64,000 bases of DNA from Torymus aiolomorphi (Eukaryota > Arthropoda > Insecta > Hymenoptera > Torymidae): the NCBI GenBank assembly GCA_036365515.1, contig CM070877.1, positions 71,732,022-71,796,021 on the forward strand. Direction: 5' to 3'. This document shows positions 1-11,801 of this stretch, one piece after another. The notes below the pieces were generated by a model. That model was not told where the DNA came from. It searched no databases and saw only the letters and a list, made by a program, of their open reading frames with translations. The stretch's first letter is position 1; each line of letters begins with the position of its first letter. Made by a program: the position numbers and the translations under genes.

Positions 1-3000
1 CCCCAATGGTCCGTCGCAGGTGAAATTTAACTGATTTCATGACTGGTTCCCACTTGCCTCCCATGTGAGGTGCAGCAGGTGGGTTGAATATCCATTGGGT
101 TCCCTCGTTGGCTAGTGAGTTGTACACGATTGAGTTTTCAGGTTGGTTTTGTGAGAATAGGATCTTCAGTTCCTTTGCTGCTCCGATGAAGTTTGTTCCG
201 CAGTCTGAATATAGTTTAGAGGGTATCCCTCTCCTTAAGGTGAACCGTCTATATGCCACTAAGAATCCGTCCGTTGAGTAGTCACTGACCAGTTCTAGAT
301 GAACAGCTGACGTTGAGAAGCACACAAAGATACAAATCCAGCATTTGTATGTTTTGGATCCACGACCTTTCCATGAGTTAATGGTGATTGGCCCGGCGTA
401 GTCGATCCCAGTGTGAGTGAAAGGTGGTGATGGGGCGACCCTGGCCATGGGTAATTGCCCCATGAGTTGCTGAGCCCGTTGAGCCCGATACTTTGCACAA
501 GTCACACACTTTAAAATATGTGACTTGACCGGTGCTCTGCCTTCGATTATCCAAAATTCCTGCCGAGTGTGTGCCAGGGTGAGTTGAGCGCCACCGTGCA
601 GAGTTGAGAGATGAGCGTTCCGAATGATCAGTGAGGTGAGTTGACTGCTCCGTGGGCTAATTGCTGGGTGTTTTGAGTGATGATCGAGTTGAGTTTTTTG
701 AAGCCGCCCTCCTACTCGAACAATTCCTGTTGAGTCTATGTAGGCAGTCAATCGGTTGAGGACATGATTTCTTGGGACTTGAGAATTTGTCAACATAATA
801 AGTTCTGAGTGGAAATGAACCTGCTGAATGTTCTTGACCCAGAAGAGTTTTGCCTTGATGAGTAAATCAGTAGTGAGTTTCGATTCATGGTGAGTTTTTT
901 CTTTAGCCTTGAATCGATCACAGGCGATCATTACCCATCCAGTTATTCTTATGAGTTGAGTGAGTGATGAGTAATGATCGATGATGTCCCACAATTTGCT
1001 TGAGTTTGACTTGGCTGCGGTGAGTGTGACTTTAGCCCGTATTTCTGGAAGTTTGGTTTCTTGGATAGAGGTTGCTTGAGAAGGCCAAGCTGATTCCTCC
1101 TGGCAGAGCCAACTTGGTCCATGCCACCATGAGTGATGCTCTCTGAGTTGCGAAGTGAGTAATCCGCGCGAGGCACAATCCGCTGGATTGTCTGCTCCAG
1201 GCACATGTCTCCATTGTGCTGTTGGAATGAGTTCTTGTATTAAGACAACTCTATTTCCAACGAAGTCCTTCCATTTTGAGGGGTGTGAGTGTATCCATGT
1301 GAGTGCTACCTTAGAGTCTGTCCATAAATGTATGTGTGAGATTGGCAATCGTGAATTGTCCAAAACATGTTTTGCCAGCTTCGTGAGTAGTACTGCCGCT
1401 CCCAATTCCAATCGTGGGATTGACAGTCGTTTGAGTGGTGCCACCTTTGTTTTGGAGATGAGAAATGATGAAGTTGAGCGAGATGTAAGTGTTGTGAATT
1501 TAATGTATAGAATTGCAGCCATTGCCTGTTGTGAAGCATCCGAGAAGCCATGAAGTTCCACAACTGAGTCCTCCTGAATTCCTAACCACCTTGGTATAGT
1601 GATACTGTCCAGGTTGTTGAGATCTTCCCGGATGTGCAGCCATTTCTTCACAGTTGAGTCTGGCAGTGAGTCGTCCCAAGAAAGTTTGTAAAGCCACAGT
1701 TCTTGTAGGAGGATTTTCGATGTGATTATGACCGGTGAAATTATTCCTATGGGATCGTAGAGTTGGGATACTTCAGAGAGTATAATCCGTTTTGTTATCA
1801 TCTCCTGGTGAGGTGGTAGAGTTGTTCTGAAGGTGAGTTTGTCCGAGTGTGGGAGCCATTTCATCCCGAGTATGTTGGTAGCGCAATCATTTAGAGGCAC
1901 AGCTTCTTTAGCTGGTAGCTCGTTGAGAAATTCCTTGAGGAAGCCAGACGAGTTTGAGTTCCATTTTGCTAATGGAAAGCCGCCCGCCTTGCATAATGCG
2001 GTTAACTGCTTGGCCTTTTCAATGAGACTCTCCTTTGATGCAGCTCCACCGAAGATGTCATCCACATACCTTCCAAAGAGGAGTGAATCAATGGCAAGTG
2101 GATGATTGGCTCCTTCATCCGTTACCAGCTGAAGAAGTGTCCGAATTGCTAAGTAAGGAGCTGCTCATGTTCCGTAGGTGACTGTAGTCAAATGGAAGTG
2201 AGTGGGTTGACCCGTTTCATCTACCCATAAAATGTGTTGCAGGTTCCAATCTTGAGGGTGAACCTTGATCTGACGATACATTTTTGTAATGTCAGTTGAG
2301 AAGACAAATGGGTGAGTTCGAATCCAGATGAGAACATCCACAATGTTGGGTGAGAGATTAGGTCCAGTATGCATGATGTCGTTGAGTGAGTTTCCATTTG
2401 TTGTGAATGCTGAACCGTTGAATACTGCTCTGAGTTTTGTCGTTAAACTATCTTCTCGTAATACTCCATGGTGAGGAAGATAGTAAGATGGCTTGGCGGA
2501 GATTTCCTGTCGAGGGATCCGCACCATGTGGCCCAATTTGCAGTATTCATCCATGAAAGCATAGTACCTTTCCTTGTAGATGCTTTCTTGATTGCATTTT
2601 GTGAGTATTCTCCTGAGGCACGCTTGAGCTTTTCTAAATGAGTTTCCAAGTACGTCTGCAGAGTTTGTGAGAGCTAATCTGTCTTGGTAACGTCCATGAG
2701 TATCTCTCGTGTGAGTTTCAACAAAGTGTTGTTCACACAATGCTTCTTCCTTGTTGAGTTTGACTGCAGACGCTGACGGTGGTTCTTCTTGAACCCAAAA
2801 GCGTGTGAGTAGTTCCTGCAGATCTTCAGTGTTGAGTGAGGCCGTTGTATGATGGACTACCTTGGATTGCACAGCTGAGTTTGATGGACCTATTAGCAGC
2901 CAGTCGAAAATTGACAATTGTGCGACAGGTTCAATCGCACTCCTCTTTACTAGGTTCGGTTTGATGATTTGGCCGTAATAGTCCGCTCCGATAAGTACAT

Positions 3001-3430
3001 CTACTGGTTGAGGTTTCCAGAATGTCGGATCAGCCAAGTTGAGGTTCTCTGTATGTTGCCACTGACGTTGCTCACATTCTTCTGATGGTAATAGTGTTGA
3101 GACTTGGCGTATAATATGAGCTGTGATCCGAAACGTGAGATTTTTGTAGATGGTGCGTAAGGTGAGTTGAGCCTTTCCAAGAGTTTGAGTTGAGTGCGTG
3201 CCGCCAACTCCAAGGATTGGTATAGTTGAGTGTTGCCGCTTAATGTTGAGTAAATCCACAGAACCCTTGGAGATGAATGAGAGTTCCGAGCCTGAGTCAA
3301 TGAGTATTCTTAATTTATGAGATGTCACCGGTGAGTCGTACCATGCCAATGCAGTTGCAAGTAAAGTGAGTTGAGGATTTGAGTAATCATGTTGAGTTTG
3401 ACCGTGACGTAAGATGATTGCACCGTTGTT
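1..3430 (-). pseudogene. BEL/Pao pol: protease, reverse transcriptase, RNase H, integrase (broken)
   Basis: This polyprotein would copy the element RNA into DNA and integrate it. The aspartic protease motif I-D-S-G-S-E lies near 3298. The reverse transcriptase follows and its catalytic Y-V-D-D box is encoded at 2068-2057. RNase H motifs G-F-S-D-A-S (about 1550-1530) and W-T-D-S-K (about 1335-1300) follow. The integrase shows a C-x2-C pair, then G-I-D-Y-A-G-P near 400, Y-S-D-C-G-T-N-F near 210 and G-G-K-W-E-P near 50, which supply the D, D and E residues. A TGA at 2167-2165 interrupts the RT domain; the same frame is then open to position 1. The gag frame runs directly into pol through a TAG at 3433-3431, as expected for a BEL gag-pol single ORF that has acquired a stop, or for programmed readthrough. 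Confidence 0.9.
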
Positions 3431-4941
3431 CTAAACTTGAGTTGAACCGCTTGAAGAGAGGGTTTGAGTTTTGCCATTTGGATCTCGTGGCACATGTATC
3501 ATGGTGTGGTGATTTCCGTTACAAGTCCTGCACTTGTATTGTGACTTGCAATTCTTCGCTGAGTGAAGGCCGAGGCAGTTGTAGCACAGCGGCCTTTCCA
3601 TTACAAATTTTCTCCGCTGTTGTTCATTCAGCAGTTTGAACTTTGGACAAGCCACAATAAAATGCGAGTCACCACAATACGTGCATGGATGTTGTGAAAT
3701 CCTCGTTGAGTATGTCACCTTATGTGAGTCTTGCCGTGGTTGAGTTGGACTGGTGACGTGAAGACTCCTTGATGGTTTTGAGGTTTGAGTGATAATAGGC
3801 TTCTGAGTGGATGTTGGTGAATCAGCTGCTATTTCCAAAGCACGCACCCGCGTGATCAGGAAGGACTCAAATTCTTCATACGTTGGCAGCTCAGTGTTGG
3901 AAATGCGAGAAGTCTCCCATGCTTCTCGAGTTGACCTGTCAATTAGCTTTGACAGGCGATGAGCTAATATACAATCTCCTAGCTGCTCTTGCGGTACCAA
4001 CATGTGGAGTGATTTTCTAATTTTTGATATCTCCGAGATCAATGTGTTGAGTGTGGCCGGATTTTTGGAGGGAACAGCAGTCAATTCAGATAAATGATCA
4101 AGCTGATCATTTAATAATACCCGTTTACTTTCAAACCTCGTCACTAGTGTAGTCCATGCGGGTGTTAGAGACTCATCACTGAGTGAAAATCCTTGTATTA
4201 GTGTGAGTGGTGTTCCGCTGAGAGAGCTGCGCAGGTAGTGTAGCTTCTCATAATTCTTGAGTCCAGGCCGATTAAGAATTAAACCAGAGAACATTTCCTT
4301 GTAAGAAGGCCACTCCGTGTATGTTCCATTGAAGGTGGGCAGCTTTATTTCTGGCAGCTTGCTTAAATGAGTATGTTGAGTTTCTCCGATGATTGGCGAG
4401 TGATATGATGCTTGGACTTCCAGGTTGCCTCCATACTGCTAACCTCCAATACAATAGTATGGTATGATTCATGGATTGACTTGTGAAATGCTGACTTGAA
4501 GTAATCGTTGTCTGCGAAGGCTGCTGGATAACTTGCTTCGATGACTGCATGATCCTTTTTATATAAGGAGTATAGCTCCTCAGCATCCTGCTTCCAAGCC
4601 AGTATCACTGGAAGAGTGGCAGTTTCCTTCCTAATCCTGATGTACGCAATAATCCGTTCCAATGAATCAAACCGCAGATACTGAGAGTTCACCTTGCAGA
4701 GAAAAGAAGCCGGAATTGACCCTGGAGACTTTGAACGAGTCCTGACATGGGTGTCAACCACAGTGAGTCCAGGCACATTGAGTTGGCGGCTGCCAGTCCG
4801 CTTAGCTGCCCCCTTCATTTCATCTGAGGTGCTTGGAGTTGCAGAATCCTCCTTCTCCTTCTGGATGTCATCCTCTTTGTCAGAGGCGGAAGAATCATTA
4901 TGCTTCTCCAAGTCCTTGACTTCATCCTAGGTGGTTGGCAT
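3431..4941 (-). pseudogene. BEL/Pao gag with three zinc knuckles (broken)
   Basis: This is the structural protein that would form the particle. The first ATG (4941-4939) is followed four codons later by an in-frame TAG (4929-4927). Beyond it an acidic, Ser-rich N-terminus leads to the BEL gag core. A one-base frameshift near 4370-4380 separates the N-terminal part (stop at 4363) from the rest, which contains the typical L-P-T-F-x-G-x-Y-x-E-W motif and continues to 3431. The C-terminus has CCHC-type knuckles C-T-Y-C-x4-H-x4-C, C-Y-N-C-x4-H-x4-C and a partial C-R-T-C-x4-H. The order and spacing of the knuckles match BEL gag proteins. The protein cannot be made whole from this copy. Confidence 0.9.
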
Positions 4942-5013
4942 TGTCAAGTCCTGTTGAGTTTTTCACAAATGAGTATTTATTCACTGGCTCGATTCACACC
5001 ACAGCATGTATAT

Positions 5014-5031
5014 CCGGCTCGAAGGACCAAA
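5014..5031 (-). other. Primer-binding site of the BEL element
   Basis: The minus strand reads TTTGGTCCTTCGAGCCGG one base after the LTR end. Position and sequence fit the tRNA primer site of insect BEL/Pao elements. It fixes the orientation and the LTR boundary. Confidence 0.85.
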
Positions 5032-5032
5032 A

Positions 5033-6139
5033 TGTTTGAGAATTCCATAAGTTTAAATGAGTAACATGATGTGGGTGATGAAATAAGTTGAGTCGAACAC
5101 AATTTATATATAAACTTCATGTTATATTTTTCACAGTCATATTTGGCCTTAATAATTACATTAAATTACACTGGTTATAACAAGAATATAAAAATAAACT
5201 ATTTTGATGACTAGAGTAGAGTACAATATTAAATAAAGGTGATTGAACGATAAATGATTTCTAAATTCACTATATTTTCTTAAATGAAGTCTAAGCGACT
5301 AACTGGTTGGTTGAGATTATTCATGAATAAAAGAGGCGAGTTTATCGTAGCACTGTTTGTTGAGTTTTTTCACTGGTTTCATTACACTTTGACATGAATG
5401 CTAAATCATGTCCACTTAGTGGACTTCAATAAAGCAATTACTGTATTATAGTATGAATCCCATATGAGGGATTACTAACCTGTTGAGTTTTCTACGATGA
5501 TTTCAATGAGATGAGTGTGTCCGATCCTTGTGAGTGAGTCTGTCCAATGAAGTTCTTCTTTCTCGGCTCAGCACGATGAACTAGTATAACCAGCAAACAA
5601 ATGTTATTGATTTGTTGCTTTGAGTTTTGCCAACGAAGTAATGGCGTTCAAAATGGCCAACAAGTGGTTGCTACCTGACCTCGTGTGGAGTGAGAGATAT
5701 TACCTGGCAGGAGCAGCGATTATATTAATCGGAGATGCCTTTTGATGTGTGATGGTTGAGCGTGAATGTAGAAGCGATGAGAGTCCCAAGTGAGTGATCC
5801 AGTGAATTTGCGTTGAGAGTTTTCCGATGAACGATAGCAGGTGCACAGCGGAGAGACGTTTCTCGTGGCAAGGCTGGTTTCAGAGAGAGCGAGTCCTTGA
5901 TCCACTTCCGTCTTCTTCCTTGAATTTGTCTCACTACACCCTAATCAAATTAATATCTCTCATATTTGCATATGAGAGTGTGAGAAAGATAGCAATCTCG
6001 CGACTATACTGCACGAATCAGTATAGCGTCTCAGCTGTTCCGCCGAGACGCCGCGAGGTGCTGCCGCGCCGTGGCTGCGCCGTGAGTCGAGCCGAGCTGA
6101 GTGGCACCGCGGGAATTCAAATTGCTGAATTCCCAAACA
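5033..6139 (-). repeat. 5' LTR of the BEL element (about 1.1 kb)
   Basis: The plus strand begins TGTTTGAGAATTCC at 5033 and ends GAATTCCCAAACA at 6139, so the LTR has TG...CA ends and an imperfect 13-nt terminal inverted repeat. It is 1107 bp long and touches the PBS. The second LTR is outside the window. The TGAGT excess of the internal region continues in it, more weakly. Confidence 0.88.
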
Positions 6140-7390
6140 ATTACTTTTTAACTCATTACAACTTCCTGAAATGAAGTATCTGCGTGTAATCACCATTTTA
6201 TTTGTTTTTACTATATAAAAAAATGCACTAAATAAAATTTAATTAAAATTATATCTTATATTATTGGACAATGTTAAAAAAAAAAAAAAAAACTTATAAT
6301 GAATGGTATTACATGTGTGTAAATATTGGTTGTTTAATCTATTTTAATTACAATTTTCCAGATTTCTCATATTAGAGCTTCTATCACCACAGTTAAAGGT
6401 CTAAGCTCTTGTTGACAGATATTTATATGTCATTGAAAAAAGTAAATCCACTTCATATGTTAATTACTTAACATTGAAAGTCATTGGTTTCAAAAACAAT
6501 GAGATATTAAACACAATTAAAGGTCTAAGCTCTTATCGACAGGTATTTATATGTGATTGACAAAAGTAAATCCACTTCGTATATTAATCACTTATCATTG
6601 AAAGTTATAGGTTTCAAAAACAAGGAGATATTTTTAGCAGTTTTAATGCTTTCGTTGTTAAGGTATGAGGTTAATTTTTCACAATTTGATGAAACAGCTT
6701 AGCTTATCATTCTTGCATTATATGTGGCTTTTCACATAGTAACTCTTCAGTTTCAGAAATTTCTTTTCTAATATTACCGAAGATAAAGGGATTATCATCA
6801 CGGTCATAAATCTTGTTTGGAAACAGCAACAAATGTAAATAATTTCAACAAAGAAGTATTTACAAATTTCATTGCAAGGAACCTTAGCTCAGTAGTATTT
6901 TACTCCTGCCCAGATCAACTTTTTAAAGGTTTGGAACTTTAATATGACGTTTCTAGTTTCATGCTATATTTCATAGCTCTGTAAGTACTTTCTTTCTTCT
7001 TACTCTGCATAAAATTGGCTTTTCCCTATTTGTTTTGCACACGCTATCCAAGATACCACCTATAGAATCCTGTTTCCTGCAATCATTTACAAAAGTAACA
7101 CCTATGTAACTCATAAGCAAGGTACCTGTGGTAGCACAAACTGTCGCACGCGAATTTCACAGAGCATGCTCCATTTGTTTCCAAAATTTGTTGAACTTCT
7201 GCTGAAATATAAGTGCAGCAACCAGATTTATGGAGAGGAGATTCGAGGTGTAGCAGATCGAAAGTGCCTTATCAGAAATACTCACATTATGAAGATTTGC
7301 ACTCGAGCTTCTACAAATCTCGCGCAAGTCTAAGTCTCTTCGCAGTCTTGCGCAAGTCAGTTGCGTAGGGGTTGCTGCACTTGCTTATAA
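6140..7390. other. AT-rich non-coding stretch
   Basis: No reading frame of interest was seen. The stretch contains the tandem duplication listed at 6393-6633 and otherwise looks like unique, decayed intergenic DNA. Confidence 0.5.
6393..6633. repeat. 124-bp tandem duplication
   Basis: A unit beginning TTAAAGGTCTAAGCTCTT at 6393 recurs at 6517 with a few substitutions. Only two copies are present. Confidence 0.85.
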
Positions 7391-7640
7391 GCACATTAAG
7401 AAAAAATTTTGGTAAAAATTATTATTTTGGTAAAAATTACCATACTATCTTGGAAAGCTACCACAGACTGTAAAAACCAAAAAGATTACCATACTTCATA
7501 TGAACTTTTGCTAGAAATATAGGAAAATTTACTATACTTTATTGTAAAATTTACTGAATATCATTTTTTAGGTTTTTACAGTCTGTGGTTGCTTTATGAG
7601 ACAGTATGGTAATTTTTACAAAATTTCTTTCTCAGTGTAG
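7391..7640. mobile_element. MITE-like inverted repeat
   Basis: The left end (about 7391-7480) and right end (about 7573-7640) are inverted copies. They share ATTTTTACCAAAAT-like and CAGACTGTAAAAACC blocks around an AT-rich centre with no coding capacity. The family is not identified. Confidence 0.65.
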
Positions 7641-7950
7641 AAACGTGATGAAATTCGGAAGCAAGCACTATAGCTTTGTTGCAATTTCCTCGACAAGCAA
7701 AGAAATTGCAGCAAAAGACCAGCAGAATCGCAATGAGCTTTCTACAGTTCTATGACGTAATGTAGCTAATAGATTTATAATTAGTAGAGATTTTTAATTG
7801 TTTGAAACTACTACTAAAAAAAAAAAGTAAAAAGACGTTAGTCAACAGTGTATTTGCAAAATATTTTTTACCATTTTCTGAAATAAAGAATATCTTGAAA
7901 TTCCTATTATGAATAACAAAAGTTTATTTTTAATAATTCAGCTAATGAAA

Positions 7951-8047
7951 ATTATTTTTCGCCATACCCTGGCCGAAAGTACCACATTCCTTCCCGGCGC
8001 AAAAACGGGAATGCGGTATTTTCGGCCAGGGTATGACGAAAAATAAT
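7951..8047. mobile_element. 97-bp foldback element
   Basis: Arms of 40 bp (7951-7990 and 8008-8047) are nearly perfect inverted copies containing CATACCCTGGCCGAAA, around a short loop. This is a miniature foldback or MITE with no coding capacity. Confidence 0.8.
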
Positions 8048-8050
8048 ATA

Positions 8051-8143
8051 CGCACCACGGGAGAAAAATTGGCCAGCCCATAGCTCGTGTTTGCCAATTT
8101 ACACGAGCTATGGACTATCCAAGTTTTTTCCTCCTTAGGTGCG
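8051..8143. mobile_element. 93-bp foldback element
   Basis: The arms at 8051-8090 and 8101-8143 pair through CCATAGCTCGTGT / ACACGAGCTATGG and outer CGCACC / GGTGCG ends. It lies three bases from the preceding foldback but has an unrelated sequence. Confidence 0.75.
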
Positions 8144-8208
8144 TAATATACTATAACTTCTCTAATAATGTATAAAATCTAATTCACTTTTGTCATTTCA
8201 GACTGAAC

Positions 8209-8556
8209 ATGAGGAAAAGAGGACGTAAACCAGCAATTCCACGAGATGATATATTAAATGAGTTAAAGAATCATGAGATTTTAAACGAACATTGGAAACT
8301 TAAAAAAGAAAGTGATCCGGTATGGACAACGATCCTTGAGAAGATCAATAAAGCTCATCCATTGGCCAATATGAATTTGCGGAATCTATACGTGTATGTC
8401 AGTCAGGATAGACTTAGAGTTTTGACGGCATTCTTACAAAGCCAATCTGAAGTATTTGAATTAAAAAATGACGATGTCAAGAATAAAATAATTAATAACA
8501 ATGAAAAAACTAATATTGAAGAAAATTTGCTTAAAATAGCAAGTAATGCTATTTAG
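8209..8556 (+). pseudogene. N-terminal domain of MULE-like transposase (copy 1)
   Basis: An ATG-started frame of 115 codons. Its first 75 residues align by pattern with the start of the protein encoded from 18473 on the minus strand: a basic start, an I-L-x-x-L-x-x-H helix, then W-x-x-I and a conserved V-x-x-(D/N)-R stretch. This is probably the DNA-binding head of the transposase. The frame stops at 8556 where the partner copy continues into a Cys-rich segment, so the gene is truncated here. Confidence 0.55.
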
Positions 8557-8619
8557 AAGGGAACCGTAAAAGAAGTATGCATATTTCCATTTACCATAAT
8601 ATATTATTCTGTATGGGCA

Positions 8620-9318
8620 ATGGATCTTGCATTATCGGAGCTGAATAATAGTTCTTTTTTCATGTTTACTCCAATTGGATCATTTTGTGAAGCATCTATG
8701 TTGGCTGATGTATCATCGACGGATAAAATTATTTTGTATTCTTTTGGCATTGAAGTTTCAAAAGAGTTCATACCTATTGCTCAAATTTCATCAGAAAGTG
8801 ATGATATTTCTTTACTCATTAGATTTTTTAATCAATTGTTAGTAGATAAAATGCCAATTGCGACTAGTATCACGGTGCATTATTATTGGAATCATTATGT
8901 TTCTATCAACGCAGCATTTAATGTAAATATTGCTTATGAAGAATATTTACTAATGTGTTTCAATTTTTTGAACGAACTGGATACATTGGTACCATTATGT
9001 TTGATAAATACTGATGTAAATTTATTAGTTCTTCAAGTGGAAAAATGGAACTGTTTACAAGAAATAACTTTAGAAGATGTAAAATACTTCTATTTGTATT
9101 GCATCATTCTACTGAGTATGCAAGAAAATTTAGAAGATTTTCGGAATATTTTATTTAAAATATTCATAATAACTAATAGTGCATTTCGAAATGACACAAG
9201 TTTAATTTTTCAAGAAATTAAAGCGAAGATGATCCATTTAAACATTCTTTCTATGTTCAATAAAGAAAAATTAGTGAATTTGAAAGGTGAATTTGATGAT
9301 ATATTTAAATTTAATTAA
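8620..9318 (+). pseudogene. Degenerate MULE-like transposase core (copy 1)
   Basis: A 232-codon open frame matching the 16899-17597 minus-strand protein in spacing and hydrophobic pattern, including a V-x-x-W-x-C motif and the following helices. Where the partner has T-D-D-S-x-A-L-x-x-A-I, this copy has no acidic residue, and the partner's R-Q-D-V-A-H is N-T-D-V-N-L. It is therefore unlikely to be catalytic. From 9340 to 9612 a further stretch is open in another frame and would be its continuation. The frame has stayed open despite loss of the active site, which could be chance or selection on something other than transposition. Confidence 0.5.
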
Positions 9319-9619
9319 TCAAAATAACATATTTACTGAAATGACAGAAGATGATGAAATAAGCTTGATATACCAGCTCATGAGATTAAAAATTTTAATG
9401 AGAAACTATTTCATCAATCTCAAGAACAAACTTCTTTTTACGAAGAAGTTACTGAACTAACAAGAGGTAATGGAACTTCAACAGATATATGGTCAATTAA
9501 AATTGAAGATCCATCGATTCTACTTAAAGACGCGAGTAAACTATCAAATAAACCTGCTTCTGAAGGCCCAAATACACTTATTTCCTTATTTAATAATAAT
9601 GATAATAATGATGCACTTC

Positions 9620-11146
9620 TTAGTTATTAGATTGTACATCTCTTTTTAGCATCCAGCAATAGCCCGCCCTCATGTTCTCGCCATATTTTCCTCGCCACCT
9701 ACGTTCAAATTCCTTCATATCCTGATGAAATCTTTCACCATGCTCTTCACTGTAGTCACCTAGGACTGGTGGAAATTCATCAATGTGCGAATCGAGAAAG
9801 TGGAGTTTTAAATTCATTAAGCAACCTAATTTTTTGAAGTTTTGTACCATAGTTTCTACGATGCTCTTATAGTTCTCATTTTTATTGTTACCAAGAAATT
9901 TTGTTGCAACATCTTTGAAGCTCAACCAGGCTGCCTTCTCGGTATCAATCATACTTTTGACGAATTCTTCGTTTCTGAACATTTTGCGAATTTGAGGTCC
10001 GTCAAAGATACCTTCCTTCAATTTAACCAGAGTTATATTCCTAAGATGGTTGCTAAGTATTTGAAGCATCGCCCTTCTTTATCGAGAGCTTTAACAAATT
10101 GTTTCATCAGCCCTAATTTGATATGTAAAGGAGGTAAAAGGATTTTGCTAGGATCGAAAAGAGGACGATTGATGACATTTCTGAAACCTGGAGTAAGTGA
10201 TGGCCTCGCTGGCCATACTTTTGTATTATAGTGTTTTGCTCTATCTCGACTGTCAAACATGCATAAATAGCATGGGTACTTGGTAAAACCTGATTGTTGA
10301 CCTAGTATCATGGACAATATTTTCAAGTCTCCGCAAATTAACCATTCGTGCTCACTATACTTTATTTTATTTAAAACCTTTTCGATGTTACAGTATTTTT
10401 CTTTGAGTACAGTTGAATGAGCCAATGGTAATGGAGCATACACGTTCGTATTGTGAAGAAGAACTGCCTTCAGGCTTCGCTTGGATGAATCGATGAATAA
10501 CCCCATTCTTCTGGCTTGTATAAATTTGGTTTGAACTCATTAATAAGTCCTTGTACATCCGTGCAGTACACTAGATCAGATTCGCCAGTGAAGTATGTTC
10601 GAAACGCTTCTTCTCGGTTTCGATAAAATGTGACGTTTACGTCCTTTTCTAATACATTGTAAGACTTTAATTGTGAAGTCATTAATTCAGCTGCGTCTTT
10701 TGCTAATCCAGCATTCCTAAACATGTCATTAAGTTGAGCTTGAGAGATCTTTTTTTGGCTTTTCTCTTTACCAATGGGAACATACTCCTCATCACTGTCC
10801 GAAGACAGTTCTTCTTCACTTTCGACGGATTCACTTTCTGCTTCCGTCAATGATTCATTTTCGTTCAAATTTCTACTTCAAAGCATGCTTTGTATAAATC
10901 TTTTATTCTTTCAGTTATATGCTTCTTATGTTTTTTCCACACATATTCCGCACAAATATAGCAATAACTGTCGAAATCACCTTCACGGTCATGATCAACT
11001 GATTCGTTAGATCCCGAAGCAATCTCAATGTTATTGAAGTTAGTTTTAGTTCCCATAAATTTATTGGAAAACCCGCATGCTAGAATTCCTGTTCCGATCG
11101 CAGGTGAGTCAGCCGCTCTAGGGGTGATAACCCTCGTACCTCCCAA
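9620..11146 (-). pseudogene. Broken copy of the S-E-rich DDE-type transposase gene
   Basis: It starts with an N-terminal segment (11146-10868) holding C-Y-I-C and a basic K-K-H-K-K-H stretch, as in the zinc-binding head of this family. It then jumps, after an internal deletion and a stop, into the acidic E-S-E-E-E-L-S-S-D-S-D region. One G fewer than in the right-hand copy shifts the frame near 10506, and another shift lies near 10050. The frame ends at 9620, short of the C-terminus. It is non-functional and is the inverted partner of the 11732-13328 gene. Confidence 0.75.
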
Positions 11147-11801
11147 GGCCTAAGTACGACGGCTTTTCGACTTTGACGAGGACAATGTCAACTCATCGTC
11201 GGACACACTACGGCATCATCCTCACGTTCTAGCGTTCCCCTGCAGGACAGCGCGCCTCGCTCGCTTCGTTAGCACGGAAGATTGGAAGCGAATTATTCTA
11301 CCATTCTACACATCCCTTTCGAGCAGTTGTCATCGTTCCAGTGTCTTCCGTGGCAGCAGGATCAAAGGGACTACATTAAAAATCCGGTTAGTAAATGTTT
11401 AAGTTAGTCAGTAAGAGAAATAATGTACACGAGATAACACTACAAATACGTGAAATTCGAATACTCCCAGTTTTCTTTTTTTCAAGATATAGAAATCTTC
11501 AGATTTGTCTTCAGCCTGCTGTTGTTTCAAGTTATTTTTATATTCTGTATTCCCAAGAATATATTTTTTGCAAAATGGCAGATAAATTCGAAGAAAACTG
11601 AAGATTCAGTTTCATAAATAAAATATAAATCATTGACGAAATTAAAAATAAATCATAGATGGAAGGAGAAAGTGAATCCGTCGAAAGTAAAGAAGAACTG
11701 TCTTCGGACAGTGATGCAAAACTGGAGGTAAAAGTAAAATAAAGTTTCTGAAATCAGCTATTTGCAAAAAACCATTAGATAAAAGTGACTGTTACTTTTG
11801 T

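Larger units (their letters stand above)
1..6139 (-). mobile_element. BEL/Pao LTR retrotransposon, 3' part cut by window edge
   Basis: The minus strand carries, in order, an LTR (6139 to 5033), a primer-binding site, gag (4941 to 3431) and pol (3430 to beyond 1) with protease, reverse transcriptase, RNase H and integrase. The PBS sequence TTTGGTCCTTCGAGCCGG directly after the LTR is of the type used by insect BEL/Pao elements. A candidate 5-bp target duplication ATTAC follows the LTR at 6140-6144; its partner lies outside the window. The copy is inactivated by in-frame stops at 4929-4927, 3433-3431 and 2167-2165 and by one frameshift near 4370-4380, but the rest of the reading frame is well kept, so it is fairly young. 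Its composition is odd: the plus strand is saturated with TGAGT (see findings). Confidence 0.93.

Noticed and set aside
1155..1553. 132-codon plus-strand frame over the BEL element
   Set aside because: It is the antisense shadow of pol RNase H; the minus strand encodes conserved catalytic motifs there.
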